Below are positions 29,330-39,667 of a stretch of DNA of 64,000 nt, piece after piece. A program made the position numbers and the translations under genes. The notes under the pieces are model-generated. The model did not search any database. It was given only the letters and a program-made list of their open reading frames with translations, and was not told the DNA's origin. The stretch comes from Hemibagrus wyckioides (Eukaryota > Chordata > Actinopteri > Siluriformes > Bagridae). The first letter of the stretch is position 1; each line of letters starts with the position of its first letter. The stretch covers positions 21,398,866-21,462,865 of the forward strand of contig NC_080731.1 of NCBI RefSeq assembly GCF_019097595.1, written 5' to 3'.

Positions 29330-29397
29330 GGGTAGAAAGCATTCTCTATTAAAAATTCATTCTCCATTTAAACAGAGACTTGTGTCTGTCCATCATG

Positions 29398-29431
<34 letters not shown>

Positions 29432-32400
29432 CGGTGTATGACCAGGCCTTCATTGCTCTCTATAACCTGATGTACACGGCACTCCCGGTGCTGGGTATGG
29501 GCCTTTTCGACCAGGTACCTACACACACTCTAACCAACACTGACCTGTTCCATACTTCATTCTCTAACCGTGTGTGTGTGTGTTTATGGTTCAGGATGTG
29601 AACGACAGTTGGGGTCTGGAGTACCCACAGCTTTATGGACCGGGTCAGCTGAGTGTGTACTTTAACAAGGGAACTTTTGTGAAGTGTGCGCTCCACAGCT
29701 GCTACAGCTCCCTGGTGCTGTTCTTCGTGCCCTACCTCACCCTCCATGACACTGCTGACTACCAGTCCTTCGCCCTGCTCACGCAGACCTGCCTCATCAT
29801 CACCGTGTGTGTTCAGGTGTGTACACACACACACACACACACACTGTATCACAGCAGTGTTCTGTTACAGACGGTATCTGTACTGTTAGGCTACATCACT
29901 GTGAGGGCATCATGACGTTACATAACAGTTACTGGAGGAGACTGGTACCAGTAACCATCATCTCTCCATCTGTCCTTCCTGTGTAGCTGGGACTGGACCT
30001 GGCGTACTGGACAGCAGTCAATCACCTGTTTGTCTGGGGGAGTTTAGGCATGTATTTCCTCGTCACCTTCGCTATGCAGAGTGACGGACTGCACCAAGTC
30101 CAGCCGGGATCCTTCACCTTCGTAGGTCAGTCCAACACAACTACACAACACACAACTGTACAACACACAACTACACAACACACAACTGTACAACACACAA
30201 CTACACAACACACAACTGTACAACACACAACTACACAACACACAACTGTACAACACACAACTACACAACACACAACTACACAACACACAACTGTACAACA
30301 CACAACTGTACAACACAACTACACAACACACAACTGTACAACACACAACTACACAACACACAACTGTACAACACACAACTGTACAACACACAACTACACA
30401 ACACAACTACACAACACACAACTGTACAACACACAACTACACAACACACAACTGTACAACACACAACTACACAACACAACTACACAACACACAACTGTAC
30501 AACACACAACTGTACAACACACAACTACACAACACACAACTACACTACACAACTGTACAACACACAACTGTACAACACACAACACACAACTACACAACAC
30601 ACAACTACACTACACAACTGTACAACACACAACTACACAACAGTACAACACACAACTACACAACACAACTGTACAACACACAACTGTACAACACACAACT
30701 ACACAACACAACTGTACAACACACAACTACACAACTGTACAACACAACTGTACAACACACAACTACACAACTACACAACACAACTGTACAACACACAACT
30801 ACACAACTGTACAACACACAACTACACAACTGTACAACACACAACTGTACAACACACAACTACACAACACACAACTACACAACACACAACTGTACAACAC
30901 ACAACTACACAACACAACTGTACAACACACAACTACACAATACACATCTGTACAACACACAACTGAACAAAATGCAACTGTACAATACACAACACACAAC
31001 TGTACAAAATGCAACTACACAACACACAACTACACAACACACAACTGTACAATACACAAATACACAACACACAACTGTACAATACACAACTACACAATAC
31101 ACAACTGTACAACACACAACTGAACAAAATGCAACTGTACAATACACAACTGTACAATACACAACTACACAATACATAACTGTACATTATACAACTACAC
31201 AATACACAACTGTACAATACACAACTACACAACACACAACTGTACAATACACAACTACACAACACACAACTGTACAATACACAACTGTACATTATACAAC
31301 TGAACAAAATGCAACTGTACAATACACAACTACACAACACACAACTGTACAATACACAACTACACACCACACAACTGTACAATACACAACTGTACAAAAT
31401 GCAACTGTACAATACACAACTACACAACACACAACTGTACATTATACAACTGTACAATACACAACTGTACAATACACAACTACACAACACACAACTATAC
31501 AACACACAACTGTACAAAATGCAACTGTACAATACACAACACACAACTGTACAACACACAACTACACAACACAACTGTACAACACACAACTACACAATAC
31601 ACATCTGTACAACACACAACTGAACAAAATGCAACTGTACAATACACAACACACAACTGTACAAAATGCAACTACACAACACACAACTACACAACACACA
31701 ACTGTACAATACACAAATACACAACACACAACTGTACAATACACAACTACACGATACACAACTGTACAACACACAACTGAACAAAATGCAACTGTACAAT
31801 ACACAACTACACAATACACAACTACACAATACACAACTGTACAATACACAACTACACAACACACAACTGTACAATACACAACTACACAACACACAACTGT
31901 ACAATACACAACTACACACCACACAACTGTACAATACACAACTGTACAAAATGCAACTGTACAATACACAACTACACAACACACAACTGTACATTATACA
32001 ACTGTACAATACACAACTGTACAATACACAACTACACAACACACAACTATACAACACACAACTGTACATTATACAACTTCACAACACACAACTGTACAAT
32101 ACACAACTACACAACACACAACTGTACAATACACAACTACACAACACACAACTACACAACTGTACATTATACAACTACACAACACACAACTACACAAAAC
32201 ACAACTGTACAATACACAACTACACAACACACAACTGTACATTATACAACTACACAACACACAACTGTACAATACACAACTGTACAATACATAACTGTAC
32301 ATTATACAACTACACAACACACAACTGTACAATACACAACTGTACAATACATAACTGTACAATACACAACTGTACATTATACAACTACACAACACACAAC

Positions 32401-35400
32401 TGTACAATACACAACTGTACAATACACAACTGTACAACACATAACTGTACAATACACAACTACACAATACACAACTGTACAATACATAACTGTACAATAC
32501 ATAACTGTACAATACACAACTGTACATTATACAACTACACAACACACAACTGTACAATACACAACTGTACAATACACAACTACACAATACACAACTGTAC
32601 AATACATAACTGTACAATACACAACTACACAACACACAACTGTACAATACATAACTGTACAATACACAACTGTACAATACACAACTACACAACACACAAC
32701 TGTACAATACACAACTGTACATTATACAACTACACAACACACAACTGTACGACACACAACTGTACATTATACAACTACACAACACACAACTGTACAATAC
32801 ACAACTGTACAATACACAACTACACAATACACAACTGTACATTATACAACTACACAACACACAACTGTACATTATACAACTACACAACACACAACTGTAC
32901 AATACACAACTACACAACACACAACTGTACAATACATAACTGTACAATACACAACTGTACAATACACAACTACACAACACACAACTGTACACTACATAAC
33001 TGTACAATACACAACTGTACAATACATAACTGTACAATACATAACTGTACAATACACAACTGTACAATACACAACTACACAATACACAACTACACAACAC
33101 ACAACTGTACAATACATAACTACAATACACAACTGTACAATACACAACTGTACAATACACAACTACACAACACACAACTGTACAATACACAACTGTACAT
33201 TATACAACTACACAACACACAACTGTACAATACACAACTGTACAATACATAACTGTACAATACATAACTGTACAATACACAACTGTACAATACACAACTA
33301 CACAATACACAACTACACAACACACAACTGTACAATACATAACTGTACAATACATAACTGTACAATACACAACTGTACAATACACAACTGTACAATACAC
33401 AACTACACAACACACAACTGTACAATACACAACTACACAACACACAACTGTACAATACACAACTACACAATACACAACTGTACAATACACAACTGTACAT
33501 TATACAACTACACAACACACAACTGTACATTATACAACTACACAACACACAACTGTACAATACACAACTACACAATACACAACTGTACAATACATAACTG
33601 TACAATACACAACTACACAACACACAACTGTACAATACATAACTGTACAATACACAACTGTACAATACACAACTACACAACACACAACTGTACACTACAT
33701 AACTGTACAATACACAACTGTACAATACATAACTGTACAATACACAACTGTACAATACACAACTACACAACACACAACTACACAATACACAACTGTACAA
33801 TACACAACTACACAATACACAACTGTACAATACATAACTGTACAATACACAACTGTACAATACACAACTACACAATACACAACTGTACAATACATAACTG
33901 TACAATACACAACTACACAACACACAACTGTACAATACATAACTGTACAATACACAACTGTACAATACACAACTGTACAATACACAACTACACAACACAC
34001 AACTGTACAATACACAACTGTACAATACACAACTACACAATACACAACTGTACAATACATAACTGTACAATACATAACTGTACAATACACAACTGTACAT
34101 TATACAACTACACAACACACAACTGTACAATACACAACTGTACAATACACAACTACACAATACACAACTGTACAATACATAACTGTACAATACACAACTA
34201 CACAACACACAACTGTACAATACATAACTGTACAATACACAACTGTACAATACACAACTACACAACACACAACTGTACAATACACAACTGTACATTATAC
34301 AACTACACAACACACAACTGTACGACACACAACTGTACATTATACAACTACACAACACACAACTGTACAATACACAACTGTACAATACACAACTGTACAA
34401 TACACAACTGTACATTATACAACTACACAACACACAACTGTACATTATACAACTACACAACACACAACTGTACAATACATAACTGTACAATACACAACTA
34501 CACAACACACAACTGTACAATACATAACTGTACAATACACAACTGTACAATACACAACTACACAACACACAACTGTACACTACATAACTGTACAATACAC
34601 AACTGTACAATACATAACTGTACAATACACAACTGTACAATACACAACTGTACAATACACAACTACACAATACACAACTGTACATTATACAACTACACAA
34701 TACACAACTGTACAATACACAACTACACAACACACAACTGTACAATACATAACTGTACAATACACAACTGTACAATACATAACTGTACAATACATAACTG
34801 TACAATACACAACTGTACAATACACAACTACACAATACACAACTACACAACACACAACTGTACAATACATAACTACAATACACAACTGTACAATACACAA
34901 CTGTACAATACACAACTACACAACACACAACTGTACAATACACAACTGTACATTATACAACTACACAACACACAACTGTACAATACACAACTGTACAATA
35001 CATAACTGTACAATACATAACTGTACAATACACAACTGTACAATACACAACTACACAATACACAACTACACAACACACAACTGTACAATACATAACTGTA
35101 CAATACACAACTGTACAATACACAACTGTACAATACACAACTACACAACACACAACTGTACAATACACAACTACACAACACACAACTGTACAATACACAA
35201 CTACACAATACACAACTGTACAATACACAACTGTACATTATACAACTACACAACACACAACTGTACATTATACAACTACACAACACACAACTGTACAATA
35301 CACAACTACACAATACACAACTGTACAATACATAACTGTACAATACACAACTACACAACACACAACTGTACAATACATAACTGTACAATACACAACTGTA

Positions 35401-38127
35401 CAATACACAACTACACAACACACAACTGTACACTACATAACTGTACAATACACAACTGTACAATACATAACTGTACAATACACAACTGTACAATACACAA
35501 CTACACAACACACAACTACACAATACACAACTGTACAATACACAACTACACAATACACAACTGTACAATACATAACTGTACAATACACAACTGTACAATA
35601 CACAACTACACAATACACAACTGTACAATACATAACTGTACAATACACAACTACACAACACACAACTGTACAATACATAACTGTACAATACACAACTGTA
35701 CAATACACAACTGTACAATACACAACTACACAACACACAACTACACAATACACAACTGTACAATACACAACTACACAATACACAACTGTACAATACATAA
35801 CTGTACAATACACAACTGTACAATACACAACTACACAATACACAACTGTACAATACATAACTGTACAATACACAACTACACAACACACAACTGTACAATA
35901 CATAACTGTACAATACACAACTGTACAATACACAACTGTACAATACACAACTACACAACACACAACTGTACAATACACAACTGTACAATACACAACTACA
36001 CAACACACAACTGTACAATACACAACTGTACAATACACAACTGTACAATACACAACTACACAACACACAACTGTACACTACATAACTGTACAATACACAA
36101 CTACACAACACAACTGTACAATACATAACTGTACAATACACAACTGTACAATACACAACTGTACAATACATAACTGTACAACACACAACTACACAACACA
36201 CAACTACACAACACACAACTGTACAACACACAACTACACAACACAACTGTACAACACACAACTACACAATACACATCTGTACAACACACAACTGAACAAA
36301 ATGCAACTGTACAATACACAACTACACAACACACAACTGTACAAAATGCAACTACACAACACACAACTACACAACACACAACTGTACAATACACAAATAC
36401 ACAACACACAACTGTACAATACACAACTACACAACACACAACTGTACAATACATAACTACACAACACACAACTGTACAATACACAACTACACAATACACA
36501 ACTGTACAACACACAACTGAACAAAATGCAACTGTACAATACACAACTACACAATACACAACTACACAATACACAACTGTACAACACAACTGTACAATAC
36601 ACAACTGTACAATACACAACTACACAACACACAACTGTACAATACACAACTGTACATTATACAACTGAACAAAATGCAACTGTACAATACACAACTACAC
36701 AACACACAACTGTACAATACACAACTACACACCACACAACTGTACAATACACAACTGTACAAAATGCAACTGTACAATACACAACTACACAACACACAAC
36801 TGTACATTATACAACTGTACAATACACAACTGTACAATACACAACTACACAACACACAACTACACAACACACAACTGTACATTATACAACTTCACAACAC
36901 ACAACTGTACAATACACAACTACACAACACACAACTACACAAAACACAACTGTACAATACACAACTACACAACACACAACTGTACAATACACAACTGTAC
37001 AATACATAACTGTACAATACACAACTGTACATTATACAACTACACAACACACAACTGTACAATACACAACTGTACAATACATAACTGTACAATACACAAC
37101 TGTACATTATACAACTACACAACACACAACTGTACAATACACAACTGTACAATACATAACTGTACAATACACAACTGTACATTATACAACTACACAACAC
37201 ACAACTGTACAATACACAACTGTACAATACATAACTGTACAATACACAACTACACAATACACAACTGTACAATACATAACTGTACAATACACAACTACAC
37301 AATACACAACTGTACAATACACAACTACACGACACACAACTGTACGACACACAACTGTACATTATACAACTACACGACACACAACTGTACAATACACAAC
37401 TGTACAATACACAACTGTACAATACACAACTGTACGACACACAACTGTACAATACACAACTACACGACACACAACTGTACAATACACAACTGTACAATAC
37501 ACAACTGTACAATACACAACTACACAACACACAACTGTACAATACACAACTGTACAATACACAACTACACAACACACAACTGTACAATACACAACTGTAC
37601 AATACACAACTGTACAATACACAACTGCACAATACACAACTGTACAATACACAACTGTACAATACACAACTACACAATACACAACTGTACAATACATAAC
37701 TGTACAATACACAACTACACAACACACAACTGTACAATACACAACTGTACAATACACAACTGTACAATACACAACTACACAACACACAACTGTACAATAC
37801 ACAACTGTACAATACACAACTGTACAATACACAACTACACAATACACAACTGTACATTATACAACTACACAACACACAACTGTACAATACACAACTGTAC
37901 AATACACAACTACACAATACACAACTGTACAATACATAACTGTACAATACACAACTACACAACACACAACTGTACAATACACAACTGTACAATACATAAC
38001 TGTACAATACACAACTACACAATACACAACTGTACAATACATAACTGTACAATACACAACGTGTGTGTGTGCGCATGTGTGTGTGCGTATGTGTGTGTGT
38101 GTGTGTGCGCATGTGTGTGTGTGTGCG

Positions 38128-38176
<49 letters not shown>

Positions 38177-38310
38177 GCACTGCCCGTAACACTCTGGATC
38201 ATCTCAGTGTTTGGTTTGCGATTGTCCTGACGGTGGTGTTGTGTGTGCTGCCAGTGGTCATTCACCGCTTCCTGCACAGCCAAATCAGTCCCACTATCAA
38301 TGACAAGGTA

Positions 38311-38342
<32 letters not shown>

Positions 38343-38372
38343 TATAAAACAACATTTCCTACAAAATGATAC

Positions 38373-38408
<36 letters not shown>

Positions 38409-38717
38409 TGTCTTGTGCAGGTGAGGTTCATGGTGCACCAGATGAAGGCTCAGCCTCCTCCTCCTCGCCGCCGCACCAGGATCCGCCGCTCCAGCACTCG
38501 CCGCTCGGGCTACGCTTTCTCTCACACTCAGGGCTATGGCGACCTCGTCACCTCCAAACGGTTCCTACGTCGACAGGCCCCGCCCCGAGCCCCCGGGTTC
38601 ACGCCCACAATCCGCACGGCCCGGTTCAGCCCGACCGGGAAACAGCAGAACTCTAAACAGGAGGTGGAACCCACGCAGCTCCAGAACTATCGTGTTGTAA
38701 AAGACTCTGCATTCTAG
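4486..38717 (+). CDS. atp8b5: P4-ATPase phospholipid flippase, ATP8B family (3' part, 17 coding exons)
   Basis: Spliced gene entering from the left edge. Exons: 4486-4676, 4836-5044, 11786-11832, 22815-22980, 23362-23547, 26573-26688, 26833-26997, 27409-27520, 27604-27709, 28133-28274, 28420-28603, 29067-29290, 29431-29514, 29595-29816, 29987-30125, 38177-38307, 38421-38717. They sum to 2,721 nt (906 aa plus stop) with all phases compatible. ATP8B proteins are about 1,200 aa, so roughly 300 N-terminal residues lie outside the window. Visible: the P4 TM4 motif PISLYV, catalytic DKTGTLT, KGADTI of the nucleotide-binding domain, [16 protein letters not shown], and six C-terminal membrane segments. 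The family flips phospholipids from the outer to the cytosolic leaflet, usually with a CDC50 subunit (known). The ATP8B class is clear from sequence. The choice of atp8b5 over atp8b2 rests on the neighbouring rusc2 (inference). Introns carry about 29 kb of minisatellite. Confidence 0.9.
4836..5044 (+). CDS. atp8b5: atp8b5 exon: phosphorylation site DKTGT
   Basis: Carries the catalytic phosphorylation motif [10 protein letters not shown]; the aspartate codon is at 4975-4977. It is preceded by the family-typical [11 protein letters not shown]. The exon closes after TAC-G, giving G/D in phase with the exon at 11786. The donor is gtccga, a poor match to consensus beyond GT. The last 50 bp have three partial copies at the far end of the following intron. 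Confidence 0.93.
5045..5146. repeat. (CA)n microsatellite with CG interruptions at intron start
   Basis: Directly follows the donor of the exon ending at 5044. Mostly (CA)n with scattered cgca interruptions. Confidence 0.9.
5316..7921. repeat. 44-bp minisatellite, about 59 copies
   Basis: The unit reads tctgtttctagcgttgtgtc, then cctgtgaggtccacgttcac, then acac. Common variants are gcgtgg, gcattg, gtccttg and ccctg. Rare variant units (tttgtagc at 6109 and 6901; gcattg at 5811 and 6603) recur exactly 792 bp apart, so at least one 18-unit block has been duplicated. The core cttgtgaggtccac matches the inverted arms at 5147 and 11165. Confidence 0.97.
7922..9970. other. AT-rich intron sequence
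   Basis: Unique-looking AT-rich DNA. The only structure I see is two inverted fragments (8842-8903 and 8930-8975) in which gactagaaacagagtgtgtg is the reverse complement of the 44-bp unit's start. The small minus-strand open frame near 8162-8500 has no family features. Confidence 0.6.
9971..10574. repeat. 75-bp tandem repeat, about 8 copies
   Basis: The unit starts gctattggtttcattcagg, continues aaaacacgaattcagagc, and ends in a palindromic gctagc-rich segment followed by aatagctaatgcaa. The phase gctattgg recurs at 9986, 10061 and 10136, giving the 75-bp period. The last copies are the most diverged. Confidence 0.95.
10575..11205. other. Intron sequence between repeats
   Basis: Mostly unique DNA, ending in the inverted arm at 11135-11165 and then (CA)n. 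The stretch 11070-11150 contains three gggccccac or ggaccccac phrases that resemble the element fragments at 8860-8950. No gene seen. Confidence 0.5.
11206..11275 (+). pseudogene. Partial copy 1 of the 3' end of exon 4836-5044
   Basis: Embedded in (CA)n. Repeats ctcacacag, then atcatgaacttcaccaagtg, ttccatcgggggcaag, acttacg and the donor-like gtctgac of the parent exon, with almost no change. The copy is only 46 bp of exon plus the donor, too short and out of frame to be a working exon. Confidence 0.9.
11441..11508 (+). pseudogene. Partial copy 2 of the 3' end of exon 4836-5044
   Basis: Same fragment as copy 1. It begins acataatgaacttc and ends acttacagtctgac, so the exon-side G before the donor is changed and the acat-aat substitution makes a TAA in one frame. 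Flanked by (CA)n on both sides. Confidence 0.9.
11524..11590 (+). pseudogene. Partial copy 3 of the 3' end of exon 4836-5044
   Basis: Same fragment, ending acttatggtccgacac. It keeps the gtccga donor of the parent exon, whereas copies 1 and 2 have gtctga. Followed by (CA)n with diverse interruptions to about 11,722. Confidence 0.9.
11786..11832 (+). CDS. atp8b5: atp8b5 small exon (47 bp)
   Basis: Short exon after tcctgcag, ending GAG|gtgaga. Encodes [15 protein letters not shown], corresponding to the variable stretch just after the KCSI-G-Y segment in ATP8B proteins. It is isolated between a 6.7 kb and an 11 kb repeat-filled intron; phase 1 in and phase 0 out fit its neighbours. Confidence 0.85.
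11843..22438. repeat. 34/36-bp minisatellite, about 300 copies (10.6 kb)
   Basis: Fills nearly all of an 11 kb atp8b5 intron. The unit reads gattatagagagtgtgtatt, then tatagtgtgtgtgt, with an optional extra gt (34 or 36 bp). Variants are tatatagag, gattacag and truncated units without the tattta part. Rare truncated unit tattgtgtgattatagag occurs at 15,366 and 18,041, and a tatatagag unit precedes both by the same distance, giving a 2,675-bp higher-order repeat. A gattacag unit recurs at about 19,738, 21,058 and 22,005. A badly diverged patch lies at 18,150-18,232. The [17 protein letters not shown] open frames are by-products of the 36-bp units. Confidence 0.97.
22439..22814. other. Intron sequence before the exon at 22815
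   Basis: About 330 bp of unique DNA, then (TG)n-gcag. The small open frame here has no recognisable product. Confidence 0.6.
22815..22980 (+). CDS. atp8b5: atp8b5 exon: start of nucleotide-binding domain
   Basis: Follows (TG)n-gcag. Encodes [20 protein letters not shown] and [15 protein letters not shown], matching the ATP8B N-domain entry (the LLALCHTVM stretch is highly conserved). The donor is embedded in a pure (GT)n tract: the exon ends AACG and the intron begins gtgtgtgt. Confidence 0.92.
22981..23361. repeat. Intron with (GT)n, (GA)n and (CTAT/CTGT)n microsatellites
   Basis: Starts with (GT)n at the donor, then (GA)n at about 23,019-23,049, a ctatctgt tract at about 23,188-23,218, and (GT)n interrupted by tctg before the acceptor at 23,361. 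Confidence 0.85.
23362..23547 (+). CDS. atp8b5: atp8b5 exon: SPDEGALV segment of N domain
   Basis: Encodes [20 protein letters not shown] and [16 protein letters not shown], core P4-ATPase N-domain sequence. The donor gtacgt is the first hexamer of the following 36/42-bp minisatellite. The exon frame stays open into the intron as far as a stop at 23955-23957. Confidence 0.94.
23548..26542. repeat. 36/42-bp minisatellite, about 80 copies
   Basis: Fills a 3.0 kb atp8b5 intron. The unit reads tgtgggtgtgtgttaccttc, then tgtatgtccatgtcca, with 0, 1 or 2 extra tccatg/tccgtg hexamers (30, 36 or 42 bp; 36 the commonest). Because every variant is a multiple of 3 and lacks stops, open frames of up to 859 codons appear on both strands; they are artefacts. 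The first unit overlaps the donor gtacgt. Confidence 0.97.
26573..26688 (+). CDS. atp8b5: atp8b5 exon: KGADT segment
   Basis: Acceptor chosen at ctgtctgtctcag (26571-26572), because phase 1 then reads [21 protein letters not shown] without a break. An upstream AG at 26542-26543 is out of phase. KGADTI is the conserved nucleotide-binding motif. Donor AAC|gtaggt. Confidence 0.92.
26833..26997 (+). CDS. atp8b5: atp8b5 exon: [10 protein letters not shown] segment
   Basis: Encodes [20 protein letters not shown] and [10 protein letters not shown], strongly conserved across ATP8B paralogues. Preceded by (TG)n-tag; 55 whole codons in phase 0. Confidence 0.94.
26998..27408. other. atp8b5 intron, mostly unique
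   Basis: Begins with (AC)n then (GA)n, followed by unique sequence and (TG)n before the acceptor. Nothing else seen. Confidence 0.7.
27409..27520 (+). CDS. atp8b5: atp8b5 exon: LTGDKQ segment of P domain
   Basis: Encodes [15 protein letters not shown] and [15 protein letters not shown] is the P-domain motif common to P-type ATPases. Acceptor is (TG)n-ttag; donor AAG|gtgacg. Confidence 0.94.
27604..27709 (+). CDS. atp8b5: atp8b5 exon: [13 protein letters not shown]
   Basis: Continues [16 protein letters not shown] and [18 protein letters not shown], as in other flippases. Separated from the previous exon by an 83-bp intron with a more ordinary acceptor (tttacacag). Confidence 0.93.
27710..28132. 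other. atp8b5 intron, mostly unique
   Basis: Contains one (GT)n at about 27,767-27,788 and otherwise unremarkable DNA. Confidence 0.7.
28133..28274 (+). CDS. atp8b5: atp8b5 exon: variable linker plus [11 protein letters not shown]
   Basis: A poorly conserved acidic linker followed by the conserved [12 protein letters not shown]. Acceptor cgtcctctcag, donor CTG|gtgaga. The linker is where ATP8B paralogues differ most, so it is the best segment for a paralogue tree. Confidence 0.92.
28420..28603 (+). CDS. atp8b5: atp8b5 exon: hinge motif [10 protein letters not shown]
   Basis: Encodes [17 protein letters not shown] and [15 protein letters not shown], the Mg2+-binding hinge motif at the end of the P domain. 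All expected catalytic residues are intact. Confidence 0.95.
28604..29066. repeat. Pyrimidine-rich intron with 48-bp tandem repeat
   Basis: From about 28,880 to 29,060 a 48-bp unit (gtctctctttctgtcacccc, then ccacccctcgctgtctctct, ctgc) is repeated 3-4 times; the phrase acccccc recurs at 28,921, 28,969 and 29,017. It forms an unusually long polypyrimidine tract leading to the acceptor at 29,066. Confidence 0.88.
29067..29290 (+). CDS. atp8b5: atp8b5 exon: end of P domain and TM5
   Basis: Encodes [38 protein letters not shown] and the TM5 region [20 protein letters not shown]. The acceptor follows about 280 bp of pyrimidine-rich repeat. Confidence 0.95.
29431..29514 (+). CDS. atp8b5: atp8b5 exon: TM6
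   Basis: 28 codons encoding [20 protein letters not shown] and LGMGLFDQ, the conserved TM6 and following turn. The acceptor is a 30-nt (GT)n run ending in ag. Confidence 0.93.
29595..29816 (+). CDS. atp8b5: atp8b5 exon: TM7 and start of TM8
   Basis: Encodes [27 protein letters not shown] (TM7) and [18 protein letters not shown] (TM8). The donor lies in gtgtgtac(ac)n. Confidence 0.93.
29987..30125 (+). CDS. atp8b5: atp8b5 exon: TM9
   Basis: Encodes [20 protein letters not shown] and [13 protein letters not shown]. Donor GTAG|gtcagt is followed at once by the 15-bp minisatellite; the exon frame remains open in the intron to a stop at 31121-31123. Confidence 0.93.
30132..38060. repeat. 15-bp minisatellite, about 530 copies (7.9 kb)
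   Basis: Fills an atp8b5 intron. The main units are aactgtacaacacac, aactgtacaatacac and aactacacaacacac, with variants ataactg, cattatacaac and gacacac. Rare variants recur at distance: ataactacaatac at 33,121 and 34,874 (1,753 bp apart), tgtacgacac at 32,751 and 34,324 (1,573 bp). A block with tgaacaaaatgc units occurs near the start (30,960-31,800) and again near the end (36,290-36,680). The unit is a multiple of 3, hence the long Thr/Gln/Tyr/Asn/His-rich and Cys/Val-rich open frames, which are not genes. Confidence 0.97.
38061..38176. repeat. (GT)n with gcgcat interruptions before acceptor
   Basis: Abrupt switch from the 15-bp array to (GT)n with gcgcatgtgtg interruptions, ending gtgtgtag at the acceptor of the TM10 exon. 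Confidence 0.9.
38177..38307 (+). CDS. atp8b5: atp8b5 exon: TM10
   Basis: Encodes [20 protein letters not shown] and the rest of TM10, then [14 protein letters not shown]. Separated from the TM9 exon by an 8 kb intron that is almost entirely one minisatellite. Donor AAG|gtaaca. Confidence 0.93.
38371..38407. repeat. (TAA)n microsatellite
   Basis: About 12 perfect TAA repeats in the last atp8b5 intron. Confidence 0.95.
38421..38717 (+). CDS. atp8b5: atp8b5 last coding exon: cytosolic tail and stop
   Basis: Encodes a basic C-terminal tail of 98 residues ending VVKDSAF, stop TAG at 38715-38717. It contains [20 protein letters not shown]; the RSGYAFS element is conserved in ATP8B proteins, where the tail is autoinhibitory (known for ATP8B1 and related flippases). 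The acceptor cttgtgcag follows a (TAA)n microsatellite. Confidence 0.93.
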   Translation: MRFMVHQMKAQPPPPRRRTRIRRSSTRRSGYAFSHTQGYGDLVTSKRFLRRQAPPRAPGFTPTIRTARFSPTGKQQNSKQEVEPTQLQNYRVVKDSAF

Positions 38718-39626
38718 AAGTGGGGCTTTGAGATGGACATGAAGACCAAAAATTAGAAGTGGGTTCTAACGTAGAAACATCAGTGACCACGAGGCATGAG
38801 CTCTAGAACAAACTTCAAAGCGGCTTGATACGGGTCTGAAAAGCAACATTTGGTGCTTGCTGTAGAGATTAGAAATGCTATTGGAGGTTCTAGAACTCTA
38901 AGGAGACAGCCAGTACTCCACCTGATCAGGATATTGTCTAAGTGAAGGACATTGTTCAGGAACCATATGAGATATCACTTACAGAATCTAAAGGAGGTTT
39001 AAAGCAGGTTTAAAGCAAATTTAAAGCAGATTCTGACACTGCGCTATCCAAAACTCCCATTTTTAGAGGCGGGGCCTAAATGACACAAAGAACCCAAAAT
39101 TAGCACCAGGTTCAAAACCCAACACTGATGGCGAGATTCTTATTAAATCAGGAGCACTTCAAGAGTGCAAATTTAGTCCAGGTTCTAATACCAATGTTAG
39201 AAGTCGGTTTTAAAACCAATAAACTTTTCCAGAAAAGTTCTAGATCCAGATTTAGGTGCAAAAAGAGAATCTGGGATCCGCTTGAGGATCCGGAGTCCGA
39301 GTCATCACCGTGATCTAGAAGAAACAGGCTGGACTTCACGTTTCCTTTCGCAGCATTTTGGCAGCAGGGTTTCTGGAGCAGTGTTTACATAGTTCTGCTG
39401 CTCTACAGAACAGAACCCAGAACAGGATGCCCACACACACACACACACTCACACTAAAGAGCAGCGAATGTTAGCGAAATGTACGAAAACCTAGCACCAT
39501 GTTCCTATTCTAACTGTGTGCCTCTGATATATATGTATGAATATTTATGCATTATTTTACATTCCATTATATCACTGACCGTTACACAATATCGCCTACA
39601 TGTATGAATATGTATGTGGCTTTTTA

Positions 39627-39667
<41 letters not shown>

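Noticed and set aside
30050..38376. Thr/Gln-rich and Cys/Val/Tyr-rich frames of up to 616 codons
   Set aside because: Artefacts of the 15-bp repeat in all frames; no start context, domain or conserved sequence apart from the included exons.
4486..38717. Naming the flippase atp8b2
   Set aside because: The ATP8B family is certain, but the neighbouring gene is rusc2, not a 1q21-type neighbour, so atp8b5 is the more likely orthologue; phylogeny would decide.
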